64,000 bases of DNA from Rhodospirillum centenum SW. Lineage in GTDB: Bacteria > Pseudomonadota > Alphaproteobacteria > Azospirillales > Azospirillaceae. The notes beneath the pieces are model-generated. The model was not told where the DNA came from and searched no databases. It saw only the letters and a program-made list of their open reading frames with translations. Where the stretch lies: NCBI RefSeq assembly GCF_000016185.1, contig NC_011420.2, positions 3,015,001 to 3,079,000 on the forward strand, written 5' to 3'. Each line of letters begins with the position of its first letter. Positions within the stretch are counted from its first letter, which is position 1. Both the position numbers and the translations under genes were made by a program. This document shows positions 1 through 7,481 of this stretch, one piece after another.

Positions 1-21
1 GGCTTGGGAATGTCAATACCT

Positions 22-57
22 GCTTCAATGAGGCCCCGGCATTTCTGCCGGGGAAAG
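22..57. CRISPR. Candidate terminal CRISPR repeat (single copy visible)
   Basis: A 36-base segment starts GCTTCAATGAGG and contains an 8-bp perfect palindrome (34-41 with 46-53, loop TTTC), ending in GAAAG. The architecture (5' GCTTCAATG, central GC-rich stem, 3' GAAAG) resembles repeats of palindromic-repeat CRISPR classes. Bases 1-21 would then be the end of the last spacer, with the array lying upstream of the window. Only one copy can be seen, so repetition, the defining property, cannot be tested. It could equally be an ordinary hairpin or terminator. Confidence 0.35.
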
Positions 58-503
58 CCTCCCCTTCGGAGGCCCTTGGAAAGTAACACGGAACCGGCGC
101 CGCTGCGAGCGGGTCCGGTGGCGGGAGGGGCGGGGCTGTGCCGGACGGCCTGTTCGATCTTCACCCTGTCCAAGAACCGGAGCGATTCCAGAGGCTTGCC
201 GGTCTGCGAGCGGGTCCCGGGATTTCCCGGGCACCGGACCGCTCGCCGGCGGGCCGGCGGCGCGGCCCCAGGCCCGTATCCTCCGTCGCCGCCGCATCAC
301 GGTCAAGCGGCGGTCGCGGAGCCGCGCAGACCCCGCGCGAACGGGGGAGACGAAGCTGCCGGGCAGATTCCGCCGGGTGGCGGGGCGGGCGCCGCCGCGG
401 GGCGGGGGCTGCCGGGCCGGTTTCCCGCGATTCCAGGCACTTCCCCGGCCCGCCGGCCCTGGCACGTCGCTTGCTGTTCCGTTCCGCAGGGAGGAGCGGG
501 ACC
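58..503. other. Non-coding stretch without a supported gene
   Basis: A second hairpin, GCCTCC(N5)GGAGGC at 57-73, follows the putative CRISPR repeat. The rest is GC-rich sequence that is open in several frames, but those frames show no recognisable protein and are typical of spurious reading frames in a high-GC genome. It presumably holds the promoter of the gene starting at 504; no promoter motif stands out. Confidence 0.4.
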
Positions 504-1787
504 ATGCAGACAGGCCGGTACGACCAGATCGCACGCAGCCCCCGGCACCACCATGCCGGCGGCCGGGCCGCGCCGGAGGCCGGGGGTGTCCCGGTGTCCT
601 CCGGCGATGTCCCCTCCAGGGGCATTTCGGCCAGGGACGTTTCGGCCGGGGGCGGGGCCGCGGCGGCGGAGTCCGCGGCGCGTGCCACCCGCGGGGCGAC
701 GGCCGCGGCCGAGGATGAGCACGGCCTGTCCTTCTGGGACGTGCTGGACGTGATCAATCCCTTGCAGCACATCCCCGTCGTCAACCGCCTCTACCGCGCC
801 GTCACCGGCGACGAGATCCGCGAGCCGGCCCGGCTGGCCGGCAGCGCCCTGCTGTTCGGCCCGGTCGGGCTGGCCGTGGCCGCGGCCGACATGGTGCTGG
901 AGAAGGAGACGGGCAGCGACGCCTTCACCCATGTCGCCTCCCTGTTCAAGGGCAAGGACAAGGCGCCCGACGGGGAGGGGGAGGTGATGCTGGCCGCCGC
1001 CACCCCCGCCGCCGCCGCGTCCTCTGCCGCCGCGCCCTCTGCCACCGCCCCTTCGGCCGCTGCCCGGCCCGGTGCCGACGGGGCGCCGGGCGGCCGGTTG
1101 CGCCGTGCCGCCATTCCCGAACCGCTCGCCGTCCCGGGCCAGTCCGCGGTTCCGGGTCAGTCTGCGCCGGACCAGTCCTTGCCGGGTCAGGCGCGCGGGC
1201 TGGCGGCGATGCCCGCCGGCTCCGCCGCCGCCATGGCGCTCTCCGGGCTGCCGTCCGCCGCCGCCGTCGGCAGCCTGCCGGCGCCGGGCGACGGTTCCCA
1301 GCTCGCGGAACTGGCCGCCGGCGCCAGGGAGGCGGCGGGCCGCGACGCCCCGCGCGGCATGGACCTGTCCCGCTACCGCCGTCTGGCCGAGGCCGGCGGG
1401 CCGGTCGCCCCGAAATCCATCGTGCCGCCGACCCCGGTGCAGAGCGCCCAGGGCGCCGCCTTCGTCGCCGCCACGGCACATCCCCCGCCGGCCGCGGCCC
1501 GTTCCGCCGCCGCTTCCTCCTCCCCGGCGTCCGCCGCGGCCCCGGCCGCCGCTCCCGCTGCCGTTCCCTCTGCCCTGTCCGCTGCCGCGCCCTCGGCCGC
1601 GCCCTCTGCCGTTCCCTCGGCCGCTCCCTCGACCGAGGCCCCGGCGGGTGGTGCCTGGCCGCCGGCCGGGCCGGCCGCGCTGCCCCGCGAGTTCGTCGCG
1701 GACATGATGATGCTGGCGATGGACAAGTACGAGGCCCAGGCCCGCAGCCGCCAGGCCCCCGGCCGCAGCGTCGATACGCGGCACTGA
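504..1787 (+). CDS. Conserved hypothetical protein, Ala/Pro/Ser-rich tail
   Basis: The product is 427 aa of unknown function. The ATG at 504 was chosen because GGAGGAGCGGG lies just upstream and the frame further upstream is low-complexity. Residues about 75-133 form the only ordered part: FWDVLDVINPLQHIPVVN, then RAVTGDEI and a Gly/Ala/Val-rich hydrophobic stretch that could lie on or in the membrane. I take this block as a conserved alphaproteobacterial domain of unknown role. The rest is Ala/Pro/Ser/Gly-rich, with short SAAPSA-type repeats near residues 340-390. It ends with a more ordered tail (EFVADMMMLAMDKYEAQ). The next gene, an L,D-transpeptidase-like one, is on the same strand 81 bp away. 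Confidence 0.6.
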   Translation: MQTGRYDQIARSPRHHHAGGRAAPEAGGVPVSSGDVPSRGISARDVSAGGGAAAAESAARATRGATAAAEDEHGLSFWDVLDVINPLQHIPVVNRLYRAVTGDEIREPARLAGSALLFGPVGLAVAAADMVLEKETGSDAFTHVASLFKGKDKAPDGEGEVMLAAATPAAAASSAAAPSATAPSAAARPGADGAPGGRLRRAAIPEPLAVPGQSAVPGQSAPDQSLPGQARGLAAMPAGSAAAMALSGLPSAAAVGSLPAPGDGSQLAELAAGAREAAGRDAPRGMDLSRYRRLAEAGGPVAPKSIVPPTPVQSAQGAAFVAATAHPPPAAARSAAASSSPASAAAPAAAPAAVPSALSAAAPSAAPSAVPSAAPSTEAPAGGAWPPAGPAALPREFVADMMMLAMDKYEAQARSRQAPGRSVDTRH

Positions 1788-1868
1788 TCCCCCCCGATCC
1801 GCCCGCCCGCCTTCCGGCCTGACCGCCCGCCCCTCGACAGGCGGGGCCGGACGTCCTATGTCGCGGGC

Positions 1869-2381
1869 ATGGACCTGATCGTCGATCCCCTGCCCGACGG
1901 CACCCACCGGCTGCGCTGGCCCGGCGGGTCCGCCCGCTGCGCCATCGGCCGCGGCGGCATCCGCCCCGACAAGCGCGAGGGCGACGGCGCCACCCCCGTG
2001 GGCGCCTTTCCGCTGCGCCGCCTGCTCTACCGGCCCGACCGGCTGGCCCCGCCCGCCACGGAGCTGCCCGGCGCCGCGATCGCCCCGGACGACGGCTGGT
2101 GCGACGACCCCGCCCATCCCGACTACAACCGGCCGGTGCGGCTGCCCTTCGCCGCCGGGCACGAGGTGCTGTGGCGGGAGGACGGGGTGTACGACCTGAT
2201 CGTCGTGCCGGGCCACAATGACGACCCGCCGGTGCCCGGCCTGGGCAGCGCCGTGTTCCTGCATGTGGCGAAGCCGGACTACGAACCGACGGCCGGCTGC
2301 GTCGCCCTGGCGCGGGGCGACCTGCTGGCCCTGCTGGCCCTCTGCCGGCCGGGCGACCGGCTGGTCGTGCCGGGCGGATGA
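1869..2381 (+). CDS. L,D-transpeptidase (YkuD) family protein
   Basis: The product is 170 aa and spans one YkuD catalytic domain. The signature is present: VFLHVAK with His about 132, followed by GCVAL with the nucleophilic Cys about 144. In this family the Cys attacks the m-DAP residue of peptidoglycan stems to form 3-3 cross-links or attach proteins. No signal peptide is visible, so this belongs to the short YkuD class found without an export signal, and its location and substrate are unclear. A small membrane-protein gene follows 19 bp downstream, suggesting cotranscription. Confidence 0.8.
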   Translation: MDLIVDPLPDGTHRLRWPGGSARCAIGRGGIRPDKREGDGATPVGAFPLRRLLYRPDRLAPPATELPGAAIAPDDGWCDDPAHPDYNRPVRLPFAAGHEVLWREDGVYDLIVVPGHNDDPPVPGLGSAVFLHVAKPDYEPTAGCVALARGDLLALLALCRPGDRLVVPGG

Positions 2382-2400
2382 AACGACGACGGGGGAGGCG

Positions 2401-2685
2401 ATGCGGCGGTTTCTGACCCTCTGTCTCGGTCTGGCGGGACTGGCGCTGGCGCTGGCCGGCGGCATCCTGGCCGTGCGCGACCGGGCCGCGGCGCTGGGCG
2501 ATGTCTGGTACGGGCTGGACCCCGGCAGCCTGAACCTGCTGCAGGCGGTGACGCAGCGCTATCTCAGCCCCGACCTCTGGGACGGGGCGGCGGTGCCGCT
2601 GCTGCTGGCGCCGGCCTGGATCGTGCTGCTGCTGCCGGGGCTGGCGCTGCTGGCCCTGGGGCTGCTCGCCGCCCGTCGCCCCTGA
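2401..2685 (+). CDS. Small two-helix membrane protein, unknown
   Basis: The product is 94 aa, starting at the ATG at 2401 after GGGGGAGGCG, a good ribosome-binding site. A hydrophobic segment at about residues 4-24 and another at about 65-90 suggest two membrane helices separated by a short loop containing WYGLDPGSLNLLQAVTQRYLS. It lies directly behind the YkuD gene and is probably translated from the same message. I do not recognise a family. A direct repeat, gggtttcctgccttcc, follows the stop at 2689-2720. Confidence 0.6.
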   Translation: MRRFLTLCLGLAGLALALAGGILAVRDRAAALGDVWYGLDPGSLNLLQAVTQRYLSPDLWDGAAVPLLLAPAWIVLLLPGLALLALGLLAARRP

Positions 2686-2795
2686 CGGGTTTCCTGCCTT
2701 CCGGGTTTCCTGCCTTCCGGGTTCCCCGCCTGACGGGAGCCTGGACAGCGGCGCGCCGACCGTGGCAAGTCCCGCCTCCTGACCGGAGGCGCGCC

Positions 2796-3317
2796 ATGAC
2801 CGGAGACGACAGCATGAGCGGACGCTACCCGCCCGACGCCCTGAAGGCCGACGGGCTGCGCGCGGGGGCGGGGCTGGCCCTGACCCTGGGGCCGTTCCTG
2901 ATCGCCCAGCCGCATCCCCTGATCGCGGCCCCGCTGCTGGCCGGGGCGGCGCTGTTCGGCGTCTTCGCCCTGCGCACGGCGCAGCGCCGCTTCCAGCGCA
3001 TCGCCGTGGACGCGACCGGCATCCGCCAGCACGGGCCGCTGGGCCGGGCCATCCGCTGGGACCAGGTGGAGACGGTGGCGCTGCGCTACTATTCCACCCG
3101 GCGCGACCGGCAGGGCGGCTGGATGCAGTTGACCGTGCGCGGCGCCGGCCGGCGCATCGCCGTGGAATCCCCACTGGACGGGTTCGACCGGGTGGCCGCC
3201 GCCGTCGCCGCCGCGGTGCGCGGGCGGGGGCTGCCCGTGTCGGAGGCGACGCGGGACAATTTCGTCTCCCTGGGCCACGCGGTGGACCCGCCGCGGCCCT
3301 CCCCGTTCCGGCGTTAG
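2796..3317 (+). CDS. Membrane-anchored PH-like domain protein
   Basis: The product is 173 aa. Two hydrophobic stretches (residues about 24-60) are followed by a soluble part containing GIRQHGPLGRAIRWDQVETV and later RIAVESPLDGFD. This resembles the bacterial PH-like folds found behind paired membrane helices; the assignment is by pattern only. The start has GGAGG seven bases upstream. The gene stands alone between the 94-aa membrane protein and the GDPD gene on the same strand. Confidence 0.55.
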   Translation: MTGDDSMSGRYPPDALKADGLRAGAGLALTLGPFLIAQPHPLIAAPLLAGAALFGVFALRTAQRRFQRIAVDATGIRQHGPLGRAIRWDQVETVALRYYSTRRDRQGGWMQLTVRGAGRRIAVESPLDGFDRVAAAVAAAVRGRGLPVSEATRDNFVSLGHAVDPPRPSPFRR

Positions 3318-3434
3318 CCCTGCGGTCACCGCGGGCGCGCGCCCCGCTGGCGGGCGGCTGCCCCGCTTCCCATATCCGCGGTGTCGGCGGCTGCCGCGCC
3401 GGTCTCCCTCCCTCCCGACGGTCCGGACCTTCCC

Positions 3435-4199
3435 ATGCTCCAGCTTCCCCGCCTGATCGGTCACCGTGGTGCGGCCCGGCACGCGCCGGAGAACACGCTC
3501 GCCTCGCTCAGGATGGCGGCGGTGCAGGGCTGCCTGATGGTCGAGTTCGACGTGAAGCTGACGGCGGACGGCGTGCCGGTCCTGATGCATGACGAGCGGC
3601 TAGAGCGCACCACCGACGGCACGGGCCGGGTGCAGGACCTGGACTTCGAGTCGATTCGCCGGCTGGATGCGGGGCGCTGGTTCTCCCCCGCCCATGCCGG
3701 CGAGCGGGTGCCGACCCTGGCGGAGGCCCTGCAGCTCTGCATCGCGCTGGACCTGCTGGTGAACATCGAGATCAAGCCCTGTCCCGGCCGTGGTGCGGAG
3801 ACGGCGGGGATCGCGTGCAGTCTGGCGCGCACCCTCTGGCCGGCCGACCGGCAGGCGCCGCTCGTCTCCAGCTTCGACGCCGAGGCGCTGGAGATGGTGC
3901 GGCATGTCGTGCCCGACTGGCCGCTGGGCTTCCTGATCGACCGCCGCCCGCCCGACTGGCGCGAGCAGGCGGAGCGGCTTAATGCCGCGACCCTCAACGT
4001 CAACGCCCGGCGGGAGGATGCCGCCAGCATCGCCGAATACCGTACCCTGGGCCGCCCGATCCTGGCGTATACGGTGAACAGTGTTCCGGCAGCGGCCGAA
4101 GTCTTCTCGTGGGGCGTGAGTTCGGTGTTCACCGACACGCCCCAGGGTCTGGCCCCGGCGCTGAGACAGTTCGCCCGGCAGACGGCGCAAAAAGGTTAG
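3435..4199 (+). CDS. ugpQ: Glycerophosphodiester phosphodiesterase
   Basis: The product is 254 aa and hydrolyses glycerophosphodiesters to sn-glycerol-3-phosphate and an alcohol. The GDPD signature is complete: GHRGAA..ENT near residues 8-20, EFDVKLTADGVPVLMHDE with the catalytic His and metal-binding acidic residues near 37-54, then NIEIKP. The C-terminal part gives YTVNS and DTPQG, the usual barrel-closing strands. A GTG at 3381 could add 18 residues, but the ATG at 3435 gives the normal family length. No signal peptide is present, so it is cytoplasmic. The gene symbol is by family resemblance. Confidence 0.85.
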   Translation: MLQLPRLIGHRGAARHAPENTLASLRMAAVQGCLMVEFDVKLTADGVPVLMHDERLERTTDGTGRVQDLDFESIRRLDAGRWFSPAHAGERVPTLAEALQLCIALDLLVNIEIKPCPGRGAETAGIACSLARTLWPADRQAPLVSSFDAEALEMVRHVVPDWPLGFLIDRRPPDWREQAERLNAATLNVNARREDAASIAEYRTLGRPILAYTVNSVPAAAEVFSWGVSSVFTDTPQGLAPALRQFARQTAQKG

Positions 4200-4365
4200 A
4201 GGGCCTTCCGCGACGTTTTTTTTTCATATATGCCGTGCAGCGGCTGCCGCCGGGACGTTCCGGTCGCGCGGCCGGACGGGACAGAACGGGCCGCAGGCGC
4301 CGGCCGCAGGACGGGCAGAGGGTGCCCGGCCGCGGCGGGGCGCGGCGTTGGGTGGAGGATTCTTG

Positions 4366-5763
4366 GTGAAGGCGCTCAAGCCTCTGGTCATCTCCGGCAA
4401 GGAGGTGCTGCCGCTGGTGGAAGGCGGCAAGGGGATTGCCGTTTCGAACGGGGAGAGTTCCGGCGCCTGGGCGGCGGCCGGAGGGGTCGGCACCTTCTCG
4501 GGGGTGAACGCCGATTCCTTCGACGAGCAGGGCAACCTGCTGGTCCAGACCTATCACGGCCGGACGCGCCGGGAGCGGCACGAGGAGCTGATCCGCTACG
4601 GCATCCTGGGCGGCATCGCCCAGGCCCGGATCGCCCACGAGGCCTCGAACGGCCAGGGCCGCATCCACATGAACGTGCTGTGGGAGATGGGCGGCGCCGA
4701 AAGCATCCTGCACGGGGTGCTGGAAGGGGCGAAGGGCCTGATCCACGGCGTCACCTGCGGCGCCGGCATGCCCTACCGCGTGGCCGAGATCGCCGTGCGC
4801 CATGGCGTGCAGTACTACCCGATCGTCAGCTCGGCCCGTGCCTTCCGGGCGCTGTGGCTGCGCGCCTATTCCAAGTGGCCCGAGCATCTGGGCGGCGTCG
4901 TCTACGAGGACCCCTGGCTGGCCGGCGGCCATAACGGCCTGTCCAACTCCGAGGACCCGGAGAAGCCGGAGGACCCCTATCCCCGGCTGGTCGCCCTGCG
5001 CAGCATGATGAGCGGCTTCGGCCTGGACCATGTGCCGATCATCATGGCCGGCGGCGTCTGGTGGCTGTCGGAGTGGGAGCACTATCTGGACAATCCGGAG
5101 ATCGGGCCGATCGCCTTCCAGTTCGGCACCCGCCCGCTGCTGACCCAGGAAAGCCCGATCAGCGGGGCCTGGAAGCGCCGGCTGCTGACGCTGAAGCCGG
5201 GCGATGTCTACCTGAACCGCTTCAGCCCCACGGGCTTCTATTCCTCGGCCGTGCGCAACCCGTTCCTGGAGGAGCTGCGCCAGCGCTCCGAACGGCAGGT
5301 CGTCTATGCCGACGCGCCGGTGGGCGACCACACGGCGGAGTTCCTGGTCGGCCCGCGCGGCCGCCCGGTCTATCTGACCCCGCACGACCGCGAGCGGGCG
5401 GAGGGCTGGGTCGCCGCCGGCTTCGATACGGCGCTGCGCACCCCCGACACCACCCTGGTCTTCGTCACCCCGGAGAAGAGCCGGGAGATCCTGAAGGACC
5501 AGGTGGACTGCATGGGCTGCCTGTCCGCCTGCATGTTCAGCAACTGGGCGCAGAACGAGGAGGGCACGACCGGCCGCAAGGCCGACCCGCGCAGCTTCTG
5601 CATCCAGAAGACGCTCCAGAACATCAGCCATTCCGAGGACTGCGAGAACGAGCTGATGTTCGCCGGGCACAACGCCTACCGCTTCGGCCAGGACCCGTAT
5701 TACGCGGACGGGTTCGTGCCGACGGTGAAGCAGCTCGTCGAGCGCATCCAGACCGGCTACTGA
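4366..5763 (+). CDS. Nitronate monooxygenase-like flavoprotein with Cys-rich C-terminus
   Basis: The product is 465 aa. The core looks like the nitronate monooxygenase/enoyl-reductase TIM-barrel family that uses FMN: TCGAGMPYRVAEIA, MAGGVWWLSEWE and AFQFGTRPLLTQES. The family is usually about 320-360 aa. Here a further ~110 residues end with DCMGCLSACMFSNWAQNE and RSFCIQKTL, a CxxCxxxC cluster plus a fourth Cys that could bind a metal or Fe-S centre. The GTG at 4366 follows GGAGGA; a TTG at 4363 is the alternative. Its natural substrate cannot be read from the sequence. Confidence 0.7.
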   Translation: MKALKPLVISGKEVLPLVEGGKGIAVSNGESSGAWAAAGGVGTFSGVNADSFDEQGNLLVQTYHGRTRRERHEELIRYGILGGIAQARIAHEASNGQGRIHMNVLWEMGGAESILHGVLEGAKGLIHGVTCGAGMPYRVAEIAVRHGVQYYPIVSSARAFRALWLRAYSKWPEHLGGVVYEDPWLAGGHNGLSNSEDPEKPEDPYPRLVALRSMMSGFGLDHVPIIMAGGVWWLSEWEHYLDNPEIGPIAFQFGTRPLLTQESPISGAWKRRLLTLKPGDVYLNRFSPTGFYSSAVRNPFLEELRQRSERQVVYADAPVGDHTAEFLVGPRGRPVYLTPHDRERAEGWVAAGFDTALRTPDTTLVFVTPEKSREILKDQVDCMGCLSACMFSNWAQNEEGTTGRKADPRSFCIQKTLQNISHSEDCENELMFAGHNAYRFGQDPYYADGFVPTVKQLVERIQTGY

Positions 5764-5918
5764 CCCGGCGCCGGCCCCGGCGGGCCGGCACTCCCCCGCG
5801 GCGGGGGTGACTGTCATGGGAACGGCGCAAGCCCCGGCGCAACGTCCGGGGCCTGCCGGGCGTTGTGGCAGGGGGTGCGGCAGCCCGCGGCACCCCCGCC
5901 CGAGAGCCCGGAGGTGCC

Positions 5919-6107
5919 ATGCCGTCCGTCGCCGTGATCCTCGCCGCCGCCTTTCTGGGAACCTACCTCGCCCTGGCCGTCATGGTCCGGCTGGCGTCGC
6001 TGTTCGCGGACCGCACGGGCTGGCGCCGCCCGGCCGTCTCCCCCCTGGGCGACGGCGGCATGGTCGTGGCGGTCGCCATGCTGGTGGGGGTGGTGACCCT
6101 GGGCTGA
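5919..6107 (+). CDS. Small membrane protein, unknown
   Basis: The product is 62 aa starting at the ATG at 5919, five bases after GGAGGT. Two hydrophobic stretches (residues about 3-27 and 45-61) are separated by DRTGWRRPAVSPLGDGG. No family is recognised. The good ribosome-binding site and the clean hydrophobic pattern support a real gene. A GCCCCGG(N8)CCGGGGC hairpin lies upstream at 5831-5852 and may end transcription of the preceding gene. Confidence 0.5.
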   Translation: MPSVAVILAAAFLGTYLALAVMVRLASLFADRTGWRRPAVSPLGDGGMVVAVAMLVGVVTLG

Positions 6108-6386
6108 GGCCGGGCCGCCCCGCAGTCCGCGCCGGCACTGCGGTCCGTGCTGGCGCTGCGGTCCGTGCTGGCCGGTTCCCGGAAAGAACGGAGCGATCCT
6201 TGCGGCGGGCCGCCGGAAAAGCTCCCCCGGCCGTCGCGGATGATTGCCAGCGTGGTTCTTTTGGTCTATGGACTTGCGTGCGGGCCTTGAATTGTTCCAA
6301 ATAACACGATCCAGGTCGCCTGGATGCCCGAGCATCATGCCGCACCCTGGAAGGAAAGGCCTTCCGCCGCCCTCAACCACGCCCAT

Positions 6387-6815
6387 ATGCCCGCCATGAC
6401 CACCATGCCCCGAACCTACAAGCCCGTGCTGGACCGCCTGTCCCAGGCCGGACTCCGCCCCACCCGCCAGCGTCTGGCGCTTGCCAAGCTCCTGTTCGAC
6501 GGGGGCGACCGCCACATCACGGCCGAGCAGCTCCACAACGAGGCGCAGATCGCCAACATGCGGGTGTCGCTGGCGACGGTGTACAACACGCTGCACCAGT
6601 TCACCGGCGTGGGCCTGCTGCGCGAGGTGGTGGTGGAATCGGGGCGGTCCTACTTCGACACCAACGTGTCGGACCACCACCATTTCTTCTACGAAGGCAG
6701 CGGCCGGCTGATGGACATCGCCGGCAACGGGGTGGTCATCAGCGGCCTGCCGGAGGCGCCGGAGGGCACCCGGATCGCCCGGGTCGAACTGGTCATCCGC
6801 CTGACCGACGCCTGA
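6387..6815 (+). CDS. irr: Fur-family iron response regulator Irr
   Basis: The product is about 142 aa. The N-terminal winged helix is typical of Fur proteins (LRPTRQRLALAKLLF, then ATVYNTLHQF). The central DTNVSDHHHFFYE carries the three-His run that marks Irr, the haem-binding iron-response branch used by alphaproteobacteria. Fur-type Cys pairs are absent, as expected for Irr. It normally acts as a global repressor/activator under iron limitation and is inactivated by haem. Upstream in-frame ATGs at 6324, 6396 and 6405 make the start uncertain. A TonB receptor gene lies nearby, but no operator was identified. Confidence 0.85.
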   Translation: MPAMTTMPRTYKPVLDRLSQAGLRPTRQRLALAKLLFDGGDRHITAEQLHNEAQIANMRVSLATVYNTLHQFTGVGLLREVVVESGRSYFDTNVSDHHHFFYEGSGRLMDIAGNGVVISGLPEAPEGTRIARVELVIRLTDA

Positions 6816-6946
6816 ACCGCCGGAACCCTCCCTCCGGTTGAGCCCCGCGCCGCCCTGTTCCGGGCGGCGCGCGTGCCGTCTCGCGGCTTCTTCACGCCTT
6901 ACGCCGCCCGGCCGCAGCCGGGGTCTGGGCGGGGTGCTGCCGCTCC

Positions 6947-7258
6947 TCAGTCGTCCATCAGGATGCCGCCGACCTCCTCATCCTCCGCGAACCAGAGCCG
7001 GACCAGCTTGCCGGCGCACTGGTTGGGGGTGAGATCGAAGGTCAGCAGCTTCGATCCGCTCTTCTCCACCAGCCCGACCACCAGCGGCGCGCCGGGGGCC
7101 GCGCGCACGCTCTCGGGCACCTCGCCCTCGAAGCGCAGCCGCACCTCCTGGCGCATCATCTCGCAGCGGTTCAGCGTGCCGTAGCGCAGCGCCAGCCCCA
7201 GCAGGAAGAGCCCGGCCAGGAGCAGCAGCAGCAGCGCCGGATGGCGTTCGACCTTCAT
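6947..7258 (-). CDS. Small membrane-anchored protein, unknown
   Basis: The product is 103 aa. One strong hydrophobic segment (residues about 7-26) is followed by a soluble domain with CEMMRQEVRLRFEGEVPESV and an acidic tail ending EDEEVGGILMDD. It has two Cys (near 32 and 81). The architecture suggests a periplasm-facing protein with an N-terminal anchor. It is transcribed away from the TonB receptor gene, leaving a 223-bp divergent spacer. No family is recognised. Confidence 0.55.
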   Translation of the reverse strand: MKVERHPALLLLLLAGLFLLGLALRYGTLNRCEMMRQEVRLRFEGEVPESVRAAPGAPLVVGLVEKSGSKLLTFDLTPNQCAGKLVRLWFAEDEEVGGILMDD

Positions 7259-7481
7259 CGGCGGTCCCCTTTCGCGGGGCGCACTTTGCCCAGCCGCGCC
7301 CGCCGAGGCAAGGCCGGCCGCCCTGCGGTCGCCGGAACCGGCGGTGCGGCGGGGCAGATCGACGCCGGGCGGCGTTACCCCACTTCAGAGGGGGGGCCGG
7401 CCGCGCCCGGTCGCCAGCCCTTCCGGCATTCCCCGCCGCCCGCAGCCCCACCCGCCGCAGACGACAGGACCCGCCCGGCCG

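Noticed and set aside
4-2465. Long overlapping frames on both strands at the left end (e.g. 303-2465 minus)
   Set aside because: They are Gly/Arg/Pro-rich shadows of GC-rich DNA, lack motifs and overlap genes with clear families.
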